The notes under the pieces are model-generated. The model did no database searches and was not told the DNA's origin. It worked only from the letters and a program-made list of their open reading frames with translations. A stretch of DNA of 64,000 nt from SAR116 cluster bacterium AG-447-A06 (GTDB taxonomy: Bacteria > Pseudomonadota > Alphaproteobacteria > Puniceispirillales > Puniceispirillaceae): assembly GCA_003212345.1 (NCBI GenBank), contig QCPZ01000002.1:62001-126000 (forward strand), in the 5' to 3' direction. The position numbers and the translations under genes are program-made. Shown in pieces: positions 36,298 through 45,460 of this stretch. Each line of letters opens with the position of its first letter. Within the stretch, counting starts at the first letter, position 1.

Positions 36298-37215
36298 ATG
36301 ACAAAACCAAAACAGGTAAACACTATCGCTATTCTTATGCCCGGAGATATGGGACATGGCTGCGCACTAGTTTTCCGGCAAAACGGATTCCGGGTTGTCA
36401 CTTGCCTCGCTGGTAGAAGTCAACGCACAAGAAATCTGGCCAAAAAAGCAGGACTTGAGATTACGCCTAACCTCAGCGCGCTAGTTAAAACGGCAGATTT
36501 AATCTTGTCGATACTCCCACCAGAATACGCTGTTGAACAAGCTATTCATGTTGCAGCAGCAATGAAAGCCGCGAACATTTTCCCCGATTACGTTGATTGC
36601 AACGCCATCTCACCTGCTACTGCAAAAAAGGTTGCTGCCACCTTTGATGGTTTGACAACGAACTTTATTGATGGGGGAATTATTGGGCTAAACCCACTAA
36701 AAGAGGCAGGATCGACCAGACTATATGTCAGCGGCGCAAAAACCACTCTTGTGCGTCAATTAAATGGCCGAGGAATGATTGTAAGGGATCTGGGACCGGA
36801 AATTGGCCGAGCGTCAGCAATGAAAATGGTTTATGCCAGCAGCACTAAAGGCGCATTTTCACTTTTTGCCGCCGTCGCAGTGATGGCTGAATTAACTGGT
36901 CTTCGTGATGAGTTATTTCAAGAACTTTCCGAAAGCCAACCAAACACGCTGGCCACTATTAAGAGAATGGTACCGCGCATCCCGCTGGACGCACATCGCT
37001 GGATTTTTGAAATGGCGGAAATTGCTAGCACATATGAGTCTTTTGGCGTAACGCCCCATTTTCACAAAGGTGCTGGGGAAATCATGCAACTTGCTAACCG
37101 TACGCCACTTGCCGCCGAAACACGCGAAACAGCCGGTGATGATCTGGCACTAACCGATATATTGCAACATTATGTAGACGCAATGGGCCACAGCGAGAAC
37201 CAGACAAAAAAATAA
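36298..37215 (+). CDS. NAD(P)-dependent oxidoreductase with DUF1932 domain
   Basis: 305 residues. The N-terminal Rossmann fold (IAILMPGDMGHGCALVF) resembles 6-phosphogluconate/3-hydroxyisobutyrate dehydrogenases, with S-I-L-P-P at the end of the nucleotide site. The C-terminal half carries the DUF1932 helical domain (KMVYASSTKGAFSLFAAVAVMAE). The catalytic lysine is plausible in SAMKMVYASS. The substrate is not known. AAAGGGG precedes the ATG. It begins 77 bases after the retinal operon, without a clear terminator between. Confidence 0.82.
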   Translation: MTKPKQVNTIAILMPGDMGHGCALVFRQNGFRVVTCLAGRSQRTRNLAKKAGLEITPNLSALVKTADLILSILPPEYAVEQAIHVAAAMKAANIFPDYVDCNAISPATAKKVAATFDGLTTNFIDGGIIGLNPLKEAGSTRLYVSGAKTTLVRQLNGRGMIVRDLGPEIGRASAMKMVYASSTKGAFSLFAAVAVMAELTGLRDELFQELSESQPNTLATIKRMVPRIPLDAHRWIFEMAEIASTYESFGVTPHFHKGAGEIMQLANRTPLAAETRETAGDDLALTDILQHYVDAMGHSENQTKK

Positions 37216-37239
37216 AAAACTGCCAAATAAAAATTTGGC
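37206..37239 (-). terminator. Intrinsic terminator behind msrA
   Basis: On the minus strand, GCCAAAT-TTTT-ATTTGGC forms a perfect 7-pair hairpin (37239-37222), followed by AG and a T tract of 13 T interrupted by one A (37219-37206). This is a good intrinsic terminator for msrA transcription. Its T tract overlaps the last codons of the convergent DUF1932 gene. Confidence 0.75.
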
Positions 37240-37326
37240 GGACTTTATTAGAAAACTTTTGAGGAAGTTCAAACCCTGAAACCTTAACCTGAATCAAGTT
37301 ATCAGGAACTCACATCAGGACCATGA

Positions 37327-37875
37327 TTATTTCGCCAATTCCTTTATACGCTGATCTCGTCCACATCGGTTCCGGTAGAATTTATAGCGCATTGGGTTTT
37401 TCTTATAATACCCTTGATGCTCGGCGCGCACGGGATAAAACTTTGTTTCTGGCTCTATCGGCACCACTGATGATGCGGGGGCCAGTTTCTGTATGGCAAA
37501 TTTTTCTGCTTTGCTTTTATAATATATTGCTGGCGAATATGATCGACCCCGATCGCAGAATTGGCCATCACGGTCTTCATAATCAATGGTTGCATAAACA
37601 TGCGTGACTAACTCGTCAAAACTGATTATGGCAGGGTCATAAATGACTTGTGCAGCCTCGCGGTGATCACCCCACTTGCCCACCCGGTAAACCGGGTTTG
37701 CAGTTGTACCGCCAGTAAAGCCGCTGATCACGTCAGATACACCCTCCAGCTTTTCACTATCTGCCTCAGTGCACCAAAAGCACCCACCAGAGTAAACAAA
37801 TGTTTCGGCAGCTAAATTAGCCGGGACGATTGCTACCAATGATAAAATAAACGCACCATGTAGTTTACTGATCAT
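37327..37875 (-). CDS. msrA: Exported peptide methionine sulfoxide reductase A
   Basis: 182 residues. The catalytic motif G-G-C-F-W-C near residue 35 and the family's SGFTGGTTANPVYRVG, EVIYDPA-like and EHQGYY parts are present. An N-terminal signal peptide (KLHGAFILSLVAIVPANLAAET) places it in the periplasm, where it reduces methionine-S-sulfoxide in oxidised envelope proteins; cytoplasmic MsrA lacks this. The start is ATG 37875, with GGAGG 8 bases upstream. A resolving Cys may be one of the two cysteines in FCDRGR and NRCGRD. Confidence 0.92.
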   Translation of the reverse strand: MISKLHGAFILSLVAIVPANLAAETFVYSGGCFWCTEADSEKLEGVSDVISGFTGGTTANPVYRVGKWGDHREAAQVIYDPAIISFDELVTHVYATIDYEDRDGQFCDRGRSYSPAIYYKSKAEKFAIQKLAPASSVVPIEPETKFYPVRAEHQGYYKKNPMRYKFYRNRCGRDQRIKELAK

Positions 37876-38069
37876 GATAATACCTCCCAAATTGAGAAAA
37901 CATGAAATTTCAATGTGTGTCCATCGTGAAAACTATTAGGTTGTGTTAACGAGTCTCGCTATGATCAATACTGCAGAACTTTATGCCATTTATTTTTCGA
38001 AATATTTTTAGGTGTTTGTCTAGGGTTCATCTATCATTTCGATACTATTGTTAATTGGAACGATTGATA

Positions 38070-38726
38070 ATGTCACAAGCTATTTGGATTTTACAATATG
38101 ACCTAACAAGTGGCTCAGAAAACGAATACCTCAATTGGTTTCACAATATACATATCCCAGAAAAATTAGCACGGCCCGGTTATTTATGGGCAGTTCATTA
38201 CCAGGGACAGATTGGGGTTCTTGACCACAGTGGAAATAGAAGGTCTTATCTAGCACTTTTTGGGGGAATTTCGACTAGAACCTTTCTTGACCCAAGCCCT
38301 GCTGAACTGCGTGGCATGCAGGATGACTCAACTAGAAAAATGATGGGGAAACGTCTCTCGTCTAAAGGAGATGTCTTCGCTCTTGAGTGGTGCGTAAATG
38401 GATCAAAAAACATGCAAGAGCCAAGGAGCCTACAATTAGATTTTTTTTCCATCCGTGCCGATGGCAATGATGAAGAGGTCGGAGCCTGGGCAGCAAAAAG
38501 TCTATCATCATTGTCTAAGAATCCTGAGTTGAATGGCTCAAAAACATATAAGCTAATCAGTGTAACCGGTGGCCATTTTCACGGCATCCTGCACGACGCG
38601 GATTCTTATCATCCGATTGATCCAAATAAAAAGGTTTTTAAGTCTCAAACATCAGAAGTTTTCAAAGATTTAGTAGTAGAACACTTTAATGGGCAGCGTA
38701 TTTGGCCAGTGGAAAATAGCCAATAA
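38070..38726 (+). CDS. Hypothetical protein, EthD/dimeric alpha-beta barrel-like
   Basis: 218 residues from ATG 38070 (TTG 38055 is in frame but less likely). The first part, WILQYDLTSGSENEYLNWFHNIHIPEKLARPG, looks like ferredoxin-like dimeric barrel proteins of the EthD/NIPSNAP sort, where an E-Y-x-x-W-x-x-x-x-H-I-P-E motif recurs. The second half (LDFFSIRADGNDEEVGAW) may be a second, weaker copy of the same fold. No signal or membrane segment. No function can be assigned. It stands alone between msrA and the D-aminoacylase. Confidence 0.6.
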   Translation: MSQAIWILQYDLTSGSENEYLNWFHNIHIPEKLARPGYLWAVHYQGQIGVLDHSGNRRSYLALFGGISTRTFLDPSPAELRGMQDDSTRKMMGKRLSSKGDVFALEWCVNGSKNMQEPRSLQLDFFSIRADGNDEEVGAWAAKSLSSLSKNPELNGSKTYKLISVTGGHFHGILHDADSYHPIDPNKKVFKSQTSEVFKDLVVEHFNGQRIWPVENSQ

Positions 38727-38793
38727 CCAACTGATATTCGTGACCTTACCGAAGCAAAGAGATTGTTTTACACAATAACCATGGTTTGAATAC

Positions 38794-40239
38794 TTACTTT
38801 TCACCGTCACGCCGCTTCAAAACTTTGCCCTGGCCTGCGCCAACACATTTCCCATCGATCCATGCGGTCTTGCCGTTGACAATCACCTGCTCGACACCGA
38901 CAGATTTTTGTTTTGGCTTGTCGAAGGTTGCGAGGTCAATGATTGTGCCATGATTGAATATGGTTACGTCGGCAAAAAACCCAGGTTTAAGCATTCCTCT
39001 ACCAAAGAGATGGAAATTCTTTGCGGGTAAACCTGTCATCCGGTTGACGGCGTCATGCATTGGCATCAATTGCCTGTCACGCGCATAATGGCCCAAAACG
39101 CGTGGAAACGTTCCCCACAATCTTGGATGTGGATGGGCGTCTTCAGGCAAACCGTCTGACCCTATCATTGCATTGTCTGATGTCATTATTCGCTCAATGT
39201 CACCTTCATCCATCATAAAATAAATAGCACCGCCCGGTAATAGTTTTTGCATTGCCTCTAACTTTGAAACACCAAATTCTGTAGCTATAGACTCAAGATC
39301 GCGCCCACTTACTTCAGGGTATGGATCAGACCAAGTCACAATTGTTTTCTCTGCACGCAAAACACTAACTTCGTTGAGAACAGTGGAGGATGCAGCATAG
39401 GGATAGATGTCCAAAGCAATTGACTGTGTTTTCCGGGCTTTAGCCATAGCTTGAAGTGTAACAACACTTTTCCCATGATTATGCTGACCTTGACATTTGT
39501 GATGGGAAATTATTATGGGGACCTCTGCCTCGGAACCAATTCTTATAGCCTCCTCAACGCTCTCAATCACAAAGTCAGCTTCATCACGCATATGCGTTGC
39601 ATAAATACCGCCATAAGACTCCAAAACCTTTGCCAACTCAACAACCTCAGTTGTTGGCGCAGCATTCGCTGGCTCATAAAACAATCCAGTAGATAGACCA
39701 ATCGAACCTTGGCATAGCGCCAGTTCGAGCTGCTCCTTCATAATATCAATTTCCTTTTTAGTTGCAGCTCGATCCAGATTTTCTCCCATAGCATTCAATC
39801 TGAGCGTCGTGTGACCTGTAAAAAAAGCGGAATTCACAGAGGGTTTAGCCTCTTCAACTTTTGATAAATAAGACTCAAAATCCTTGGCGACAAAGTCTTC
39901 TGACTTGAAAATTAGTCTTAGCAACCCAGGAGGTTCACATGTTAAATCATATGGAGCCCCGCTGATTCCGCAATTGCCACAGATCACTGTGGTAACGCCT
40001 TGACTGAGCTTAGCCTCCATATCAGGTCGAATAATAAGCGAAGCATCATCATGGGTATGAGCATCGATAAAGCCCGGCGCAACACTTAGGCCTGAAGCAT
40101 CAATCACATCAACTGCATCAGAATCAACAAGGTCGCCAACTGCAATTATTAAATCACCTTTGATTCCAATGTCAGCTTTGACAGGAGGATTACTGGTTCC
40201 ATCAAACACTAGTCCTTTTTTAATTAAAATATCAAACAT
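38794..40239 (-). CDS. D-aminoacylase / N-acyl-D-amino-acid deacylase
   Basis: 481 residues from ATG 40239 of the amidohydrolase superfamily. The H-T-H-D-D metal motif is in [11 protein letters not shown], the family cysteine in [13 protein letters not shown], and further metal ligands in [15 protein letters not shown] and [15 protein letters not shown]. These are the D-aminoacylase signatures; N-acyl-D-amino acids are hydrolysed to the free D-amino acid. It begins inside the truncated end of a PLP-enzyme remnant (40232-40399), overlapping 8 bases, with no strong ribosome site, so its translation may rely on coupling. Confidence 0.85.
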   Translation of the reverse strand: MFDILIKKGLVFDGTSNPPVKADIGIKGDLIIAVGDLVDSDAVDVIDASGLSVAPGFIDAHTHDDASLIIRPDMEAKLSQGVTTVICGNCGISGAPYDLTCEPPGLLRLIFKSEDFVAKDFESYLSKVEEAKPSVNSAFFTGHTTLRLNAMGENLDRAATKKEIDIMKEQLELALCQGSIGLSTGLFYEPANAAPTTEVVELAKVLESYGGIYATHMRDEADFVIESVEEAIRIGSEAEVPIIISHHKCQGQHNHGKSVVTLQAMAKARKTQSIALDIYPYAASSTVLNEVSVLRAEKTIVTWSDPYPEVSGRDLESIATEFGVSKLEAMQKLLPGGAIYFMMDEGDIERIMTSDNAMIGSDGLPEDAHPHPRLWGTFPRVLGHYARDRQLMPMHDAVNRMTGLPAKNFHLFGRGMLKPGFFADVTIFNHGTIIDLATFDKPKQKSVGVEQVIVNGKTAWIDGKCVGAGQGKVLKRRDGEK

Positions 40240-40399
40240 TTTTGTTGCCAAAAGTCAGACCAGTAAGATCATCACGCTTTACCCATAAATCGATGTCACA
40301 ATGCTCAGACAATCGGTTGAGACGTGTCAAAGGCGTTGGGCTGTCAATCACAAAATGTCGGGGAAAAGTCTCAACAGTTTTATTTAAGCTTAAAGTCAT
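40232..40399 (-). pseudogene. Remnant of a D-cysteine desulfhydrase / ACC deaminase-type PLP enzyme
   Basis: Only the first 55 residues of a gene that is normally about 330 long. The readable part contains [11 protein letters not shown], then [14 protein letters not shown], and the frame stops a few codons later at the point where the PLP lysine motif G-G-N-K would start. A good ribosome site (GGGG, spacing 8) remains at the start. The stop lies inside the next gene's start, so a deletion seems to have joined this gene directly to the D-aminoacylase. It might now act only as a leader for translation of that gene. Confidence 0.75.
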
Positions 40400-40447
40400 C
40401 AATGCATCCCCACCTAGAGTCATCTTCATAACATATCAATGTTTAAA

Positions 40448-41179
40448 TCATGATCTACAAAGGAGGGCTTGCGGGCAATCACTCATTACCATGTCGACAC
40501 CAATAGCAATCAGTGCGGATGCAGTTTGCAAATCATTTACTGTCCAAGCGCGCACGTCGAGACCTTGATTGTGAAATTCTTGAACAGAGCCTTTTGACAG
40601 GACAAAATCACTTTCCAAGTGCACCGCCTCTAAACCGAGTGTCCCAGTCAAATACTCAAAATCTTTCGGCATGCTGTTGTGGATGCTAGCAAGACGCATT
40701 TTAGGTGCAGCCTTCCTGAACTGATAAAGAAAATCGATGTCAAAACTCGAAATTATCAGTTGTTCTTTTTGCCATGCGCTCAAAAAACTTGCCATAACTT
40801 CTGCTAAACGCGTCTGCCGAGCGCCGTGACATTTCATCTCGAGAATTAACGTTACATCATTTTTTTCTGCCCATGACAGTGCATCAAACAAACGGAGAAG
40901 CTTTTCTCCCGTATACTTCTCATCCTTCCATATACCGGCATCGGCATTGGCTAACTCTGCCCATACACAATCAGAAATGTTTTTTTTCCCTGATACCGTG
41001 CGACCAAGGGCCTCATCGTGAAATACAATTAGTTCCTCATCCTTGAGCATACTAATGTCTGTTTCAATCCAATCAACACCTGCGTTCTTTGCCGCTTCAA
41101 ACGCTACAAGGGTATTTTCTGGGTAGCTATCAGATAGGCCTCGATGCGCAATTATTTGCTCTCTAAACAGTTGGGTCAT
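40448..41179 (-). CDS. Glycerophosphodiester phosphodiesterase
   Basis: 243 residues. The GDPD metal and catalytic residues are present: H-R-G at residues 12-14, N-T-L-V-A-F, E-T-D, and the F-H-D-E motif around residue 53, plus the C-terminal WTVNDLQTASALIAIGVDMVMSDCP. There is no signal peptide, so it acts in the cytoplasm like UgpQ. It cleaves glycerophosphodiesters such as glycerophosphocholine to glycerol-3-phosphate and the alcohol. It is divergent from choline dehydrogenase, which would use released choline. AAGGGA precedes its ATG. Confidence 0.9.
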   Translation of the reverse strand: MTQLFREQIIAHRGLSDSYPENTLVAFEAAKNAGVDWIETDISMLKDEELIVFHDEALGRTVSGKKNISDCVWAELANADAGIWKDEKYTGEKLLRLFDALSWAEKNDVTLILEMKCHGARQTRLAEVMASFLSAWQKEQLIISSFDIDFLYQFRKAAPKMRLASIHNSMPKDFEYLTGTLGLEAVHLESDFVLSKGSVQEFHNQGLDVRAWTVNDLQTASALIAIGVDMVMSDCPQALLCRS

Positions 41180-41346
41180 ATTATTCCCTTAATTTATGGA
41201 CGATAGTTTTCCAACTCATTTATTTCAGCGAAAAATTGTTGTGAGCTAGTTGATAAACAACCCTATTGATGTGTTAAAATCAAACAAAAATATTTGTAGC
41301 GGTAACAATTAAATGTTTACCTAAGTTTTTGCCGCGAGGATTACAG

Positions 41347-43005
41347 ATGCGAGCTGATTACGTAATTGTAGGCGCAGGAAGTGCTGGATGCGCGATGGCG
41401 TATCGCCTTTCGGAAGCTGGCAAATCTGTAATAATTGTTGAGTTTGGTGGGACTGATGCTGGACCATTCATTCAAATGCCCGCCGCCTTGTCCTACCCGA
41501 TGAATATGAAAAGGTATGATTGGGGCTATTACTCCGAACCCGAGCCCTACCTCGGCGGAAGACGCATGGCAACACCTCGAGGAAAGGTCATTGGAGGGTC
41601 TTCATCGATAAATGGCATGGTCTATGTCAGGGGTCACGCCTTAGATTATGAATTTTGGTCCGAAAGTGGAGCCTCTGGATGGAGTTATGCGGACGTGTTG
41701 CCCTACTTTAAACGAATGGAATGTTGGCACGATGGTGGGCACGGGGGAGAACAATCCTGGCGTGGAAGCACTGGTCCTTTGCATATATCAAGAGGTCCTC
41801 GAAAAAACCCATTAACAAAGGCATTTGTTGAGGCAGGGCATCAGGCTGGCTACCCTCTAACTGCAGATTACAACGGTTCACAACAAGAGGGGTTTGGCCC
41901 CTTCGATGCTACCATATGGAACGGCCGGCGTTGGTCTGCTGCAACGGCATATCTCAGGCCAGCTTTAAAGCGGAACAATTGCCACCTGATACATGGGCTT
42001 GCTGAGAGAGTAATAATCGAAAATGGGAGAGCTATTGGCATAAGAATTCTAAGGGATAAGAAATCAGAGAGCATTTTTGCAAACAAAGAAGTTATTCTTG
42101 CGGCATCATCTATCAACTCGCCTAAAATCCTGATGCTTTCTGGAATTGGGCCAGCCAATCATCTCGTAAAACATGACATACCGATAGTAGCAAATCGACC
42201 GGGGGTTGGACAAAACCTCCAAGATCATCTGGAGATTTATATTCAAATGGAGGCAATTCAACCTGTCAGCCTCAGTAAGTATTGGAACATTGTGATGAAA
42301 GGGTTAATAGGCACACAGTGGCTTTTTACAAAAAAAGGGGTGGGAGCCTCCAATCAGTTTGAAAGCGCTGCATTCATTCGTTCAGCTGCTGGTATAGAAT
42401 ACCCGGACATCCAGTATCATTTTCTTCCGATAGCGATGCAATATGATGGCTCAACTGCTTCTGTTGGGCATAGTTTCCAAGCACACGTGGGACCAATGCG
42501 ATCTCCATCACGCGGCTTCGTCAAGCTAAATAGTAATAACCCAATTCACGACCCAAAAATCCAGTTCAATTATATGTCCCATGAAAAGGATTGGAAAGAC
42601 TTTCGAAATTGTATTCGTTTAACTCGCGAAATTTTCGCACAAAAAGCCTTTCAGCCATTTGTCGGAAAAGAAATACAGCCAAGCGCAGACTGCCAAAGTG
42701 ATGATGAGTTAGACGACTTCACTCGAAATAACGTTGAGTCAGCTTACCATCCATGCGGCACATGCAAGATGGGCGCTATAAACGATCCCATGTCGGTTGT
42801 TGACCCAAAATGCAGTGTTATCGGTGTTGAGCGTCTCAGGGTAGCGGACAGTTCAGTTTTCCCGCGTATTACCAATGGTAACCTAAATGCGCCGTCAATT
42901 ATGATCGGTGAAAAAGCGGCAGATCATATTTTACAACGAGCCCCACTTCCTGCTGAAAATTCCGAGCCCTGGATACACCCATCATGGGAAACAGATCAAA
43001 GATAA
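41347..43005 (+). CDS. betA: Choline dehydrogenase (GMC oxidoreductase)
   Basis: 552 residues. The N-terminal FAD motif is [18 protein letters not shown]. The GMC signature [26 protein letters not shown] and the C-terminal active-site region [13 protein letters not shown] follow. It matches the E. coli BetA pattern over long stretches, for example [14 protein letters not shown] and [13 protein letters not shown]. It oxidises choline to betaine aldehyde, possibly on to betaine. ATG 41347 is chosen as GAGGA lies 8 bases upstream; TTG 41329 is further out. No betB or betI is adjacent. Other GMC alcohol oxidases remain possible. Confidence 0.9.
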   Translation: MRADYVIVGAGSAGCAMAYRLSEAGKSVIIVEFGGTDAGPFIQMPAALSYPMNMKRYDWGYYSEPEPYLGGRRMATPRGKVIGGSSSINGMVYVRGHALDYEFWSESGASGWSYADVLPYFKRMECWHDGGHGGEQSWRGSTGPLHISRGPRKNPLTKAFVEAGHQAGYPLTADYNGSQQEGFGPFDATIWNGRRWSAATAYLRPALKRNNCHLIHGLAERVIIENGRAIGIRILRDKKSESIFANKEVILAASSINSPKILMLSGIGPANHLVKHDIPIVANRPGVGQNLQDHLEIYIQMEAIQPVSLSKYWNIVMKGLIGTQWLFTKKGVGASNQFESAAFIRSAAGIEYPDIQYHFLPIAMQYDGSTASVGHSFQAHVGPMRSPSRGFVKLNSNNPIHDPKIQFNYMSHEKDWKDFRNCIRLTREIFAQKAFQPFVGKEIQPSADCQSDDELDDFTRNNVESAYHPCGTCKMGAINDPMSVVDPKCSVIGVERLRVADSSVFPRITNGNLNAPSIMIGEKAADHILQRAPLPAENSEPWIHPSWETDQR

Positions 43006-43097
43006 CAAAAGTGAAGAGCAGAGTATAATAATGCAGAGTTGAGCCGCAGCACACCTTATCCCCAATATCCAATCAAAGTTCAACAACTGTCATTTTC

Positions 43098-43235
43098 TTA
43101 GCCATCTTTTAATAAAATAAAAGTTATTATTATTAACCAAACTACCCCATAATATTTCAGACGATTACGGTGGAAAGACATCGCTATTTTAGGTTCACGC
43201 CAACCATCATAGTCCGAGCCTTTATTTTTTAGCAT
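43098..43235 (-). CDS. Very small membrane protein (45 aa)
   Basis: A short frame starting 4 bases behind the stop of the 72-residue gene, with GAGGG about 9 bases before ATG 43235. It encodes a polar N-terminal half (SDYDGWREPKIAMSF) and one hydrophobic helix (YYGVVWLIIITFILL) near the C-terminus. The close coupling to the upstream small membrane gene supports a real two-gene unit. No family could be recognised. Confidence 0.5.
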   Translation of the reverse strand: MLKNKGSDYDGWREPKIAMSFHRNRLKYYGVVWLIIITFILLKDG

Positions 43236-43239
43236 TTGT

Positions 43240-43458
43240 TTAGCCCTCAATCTTCAGACGAAGTTTTATATATTCAGCGCTATACCAATCAAAAATTAGA
43301 ATACATAATATTGCAAGAAATATGAAAACAGCAAAGTGCAGCATCCGCTGTGTTTTATTTGATAGTGGATATTTTTCGGCAAAACGTAAAATGAGAAAAG
43401 CCAGTCCCGAAATAAAAATAAATCCCACGCCGCACAGCAGAACTAAAAAATGGTTCAC
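43240..43458 (-). CDS. Small membrane protein (72 aa), two helices
   Basis: 72 residues with two hydrophobic helices (about residues 3-25 and 42-60) separated by a basic loop (FAEKYPLSNKTQR) and ending in a charged tail (YIKLRLKIEG). It starts at GTG 43458, with only a weak ribosome site. It is followed at 4 bases by a 45-residue membrane frame, and the pair lies between betA and gst. No function is assigned. The ordinary codon use and the membrane pattern make it more likely than not to be a gene. Confidence 0.55.
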   Translation of the reverse strand: MNHFLVLLCGVGFIFISGLAFLILRFAEKYPLSNKTQRMLHFAVFIFLAILCILIFDWYSAEYIKLRLKIEG

Positions 43459-43549
43459 CTTACCGACCCCTCGAAATAAATTCTATAAAAAGCACAATCA
43501 ATAGGGTATCAAAATTTTTGTTCGAGGTGACACTTTTTAACACGTTTTG

Positions 43550-43690
43550 GGGTGAGGCAGCGCTTGGGTTTGAACTATAAAGCTCAGCGCAACGCACTAC
43601 GTATATATCTCAGTGCCAATATCAAGATAAAAAAACATAACAGAAAAACCCTCTTGAGGTCTGCCTTACCTAAGCAGATCAGCCTCACCC
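43550..43690. ncRNA. Candidate structured RNA in the 43.5-43.9 kb gap
   Basis: The 447-base gap before gst holds no convincing reading frame. It contains a long-range perfect inverted repeat, GGGTGAGGC at 43550-43558 and GCCTCACCC at 43682-43690. Between these arms four more local hairpins can be drawn: GCGCT/AGCGC, GCACT/AGTGC, CCTC-TT-GAGG and TCTGC(C)TTA/TAAGCAGA. Such nested and multi-branch pairing suggests an RNA. Neither strand shows a clear promoter and terminator, and it does not match tmRNA, SRP RNA or a riboswitch consensus recognised by eye. Confidence 0.35.
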
Positions 43691-43905
43691 AGCGAAAAGC
43701 ATCCAATTAAAGGCAAAAGAGATATTGTCGAACTATAGCCTCAGAACGGTTGCTCAAACTTAAAAGAACAAAGCATTCCGTTGCGGCGCACAGTTGAACG
43801 GGACGATTATCCAAGGCTTTTGTTAAGATAAGAAAAACGATATGGTTGAAACTGGAGCGTTGAGGAAAAGAGACTCCCTTAACAGGAAAACTATAGAGGA
43901 AGCTC

Positions 43906-44508
43906 ATGAAAGTTTATTTTGCACCTGAATCACGTGCTGTACGAACTGTGTGGCTGTTGGAGGAAATTGGCCTGCCGTATGAACTTGAAAGATTCCAGCT
44001 GGGTCAAAAAGAAATGCGTGCGCCTGACTATATGGCTATAAACCCCAATGGCCGAGTGCCGACGCTAGTCGACACCGATGTCACAATTACCGAGAGCACC
44101 GCAATTGCGCAATATCTAGCTGCCAAATATGCGCCGAATTTGGCGCCCAACCCCGACGCGCCGAATTTTGCTGATTACCTGCAATGGCTGCATTATGCCG
44201 AGGGTATGATCATGCCACCAATTAATAATTACGTCGTTGAAACCATTCTGTTGCCGCCAGAGCGCCGCAATGACGAAATTGCTATGCGCGCGCTCAAGCT
44301 CCTGAATCGCACCCTCTTGGCGGTCGAAAAACATATGAAAGAACGGGAATTTCTCGCTGACCATTTTACAATTGCAGACACGATCACGGGGCACGCCGTT
44401 ATCATGGCGCGAAGGTTTGATGCGGATTTTTCCACACTACCGAACCTGTCAAACTATGCCGATCGACTGGAAATTAGACCCGCCTTTCAACGGGCAGAGG
44501 CAGCATAG
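43906..44508 (+). CDS. Glutathione S-transferase family protein
   Basis: 200 residues. The N-terminal thioredoxin-like domain has SRAVRTVWLLEEIGLPYELE, the cis-proline region NGRVPTLVD and the glutathione-binding ESTAIAQYL. An all-helical C-terminal domain follows, with the N-capping ADHFTIADTITGHA. It may detoxify electrophiles or isomerise a substrate. It starts a two-gene unit with an SDR gene 9 bases downstream. GGAAG precedes the ATG. Confidence 0.9.
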   Translation: MKVYFAPESRAVRTVWLLEEIGLPYELERFQLGQKEMRAPDYMAINPNGRVPTLVDTDVTITESTAIAQYLAAKYAPNLAPNPDAPNFADYLQWLHYAEGMIMPPINNYVVETILLPPERRNDEIAMRALKLLNRTLLAVEKHMKEREFLADHFTIADTITGHAVIMARRFDADFSTLPNLSNYADRLEIRPAFQRAEAA

Positions 44509-44517
44509 GATGACGGT

Positions 44518-45255
44518 ATGACCTCAAAACCGATCTGTTTGATCATCGGCGCCGGAGACTATATTGGCGCCGCAATTGCGAGGCGTTTTGCTAAAGGTGG
44601 GTTTCACATCGTCATGGGCCGCCGCCACGGCAAAAAGCTTGCGCCGGTGATTGCTGAAATAGAAACAGCAGGAGGCAGCGCGCAAGGTTTCACATGGGAT
44701 GCCCGTAAAGAAGAGACTGCAACCAAAATGTTTGCGCATGTCGAGGATGAGATTGGCCCGATAGAAATTTGCATCTTCAATGTTGGTGGTAATGTATATT
44801 TTCCCTTTCTGGAAACAACCGAGCGGGTTTTTCGCAAGGTCTGGGAAATGTGCTCATACGCAGCGTTTCTGTCTGGACGCGAGGCTGCAAAATACATGGT
44901 AGAGCGGCAAAAAGGTTCGATCTTTTTCACCGGAGCCACCGCCTCGGTACGAGGCAGCTTGGGATATGCCGCCTTTGCCTCGGGAAAATTCGGCCTGCGG
45001 GGGCTAGCACAGTCAATGGCCCGAGAGCTAGCGCCAAAAAACATTCATGTGGCACACCTCATTATTGATGCGGGCGTTAACACCGAATTCGTGCGCGACC
45101 GGCTGCGAAAGGCGGGAACAGACCCCGACCATCTGCCGCCGGACACCTTAATGAATCCGGCCAGCATTGCCGAAACCTATTGGAACTTGCATCACCAACA
45201 GCGTGATGGCTGGACCCACGAACTGGACATCCGTCCTTTCGCCGAAACATGGTGA
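44518..45255 (+). CDS. SDR-fold protein lacking the catalytic tyrosine
   Basis: 245 residues, a short-chain dehydrogenase/reductase. The nucleotide motif is GAGDYIGAAIA (a variant of GxxxGxG), and N-V-G-G (89-92) replaces the usual N-N-A-G. The usual Y-x-x-x-K pair reads F-A-S-G-K, putting Phe153 in place of tyrosine, while Lys157 is kept. I recall an SDR subgroup with such a degenerate active site (cd05373, SDR_c10), whose activity is not established. Its pairing with a GST suggests a joint role. It could be a reductase using another acid or a non-catalytic binder. Confidence 0.82.
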   Translation: MTSKPICLIIGAGDYIGAAIARRFAKGGFHIVMGRRHGKKLAPVIAEIETAGGSAQGFTWDARKEETATKMFAHVEDEIGPIEICIFNVGGNVYFPFLETTERVFRKVWEMCSYAAFLSGREAAKYMVERQKGSIFFTGATASVRGSLGYAAFASGKFGLRGLAQSMARELAPKNIHVAHLIIDAGVNTEFVRDRLRKAGTDPDHLPPDTLMNPASIAETYWNLHHQQRDGWTHELDIRPFAETW

Positions 45256-45460
45256 AATAGATAGGCATTCATTTTGGCAAAGATTTTGTTTTTATATCAA
45301 CAACAGGGCAGGATTTGGCTATGATATCAATCTGGTTTTTAGAGCTAATATCTTATAGATCAATTCTACTCGAACGACCATTAAAACCAGCTTGATGATA
45401 TCACCCATTCGCTTCATATTTTTGTCCATTTCAGCAAGCTAAGGAGTATAGAGGCTAATT

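Noticed and set aside
43550-43690. Two-piece tmRNA, 6S RNA, SRP RNA or a known riboswitch
   Set aside because: No CCA-ended acceptor, no tag frame, no long rod-like fold and no recognised riboswitch motif could be read; left as an unidentified candidate.
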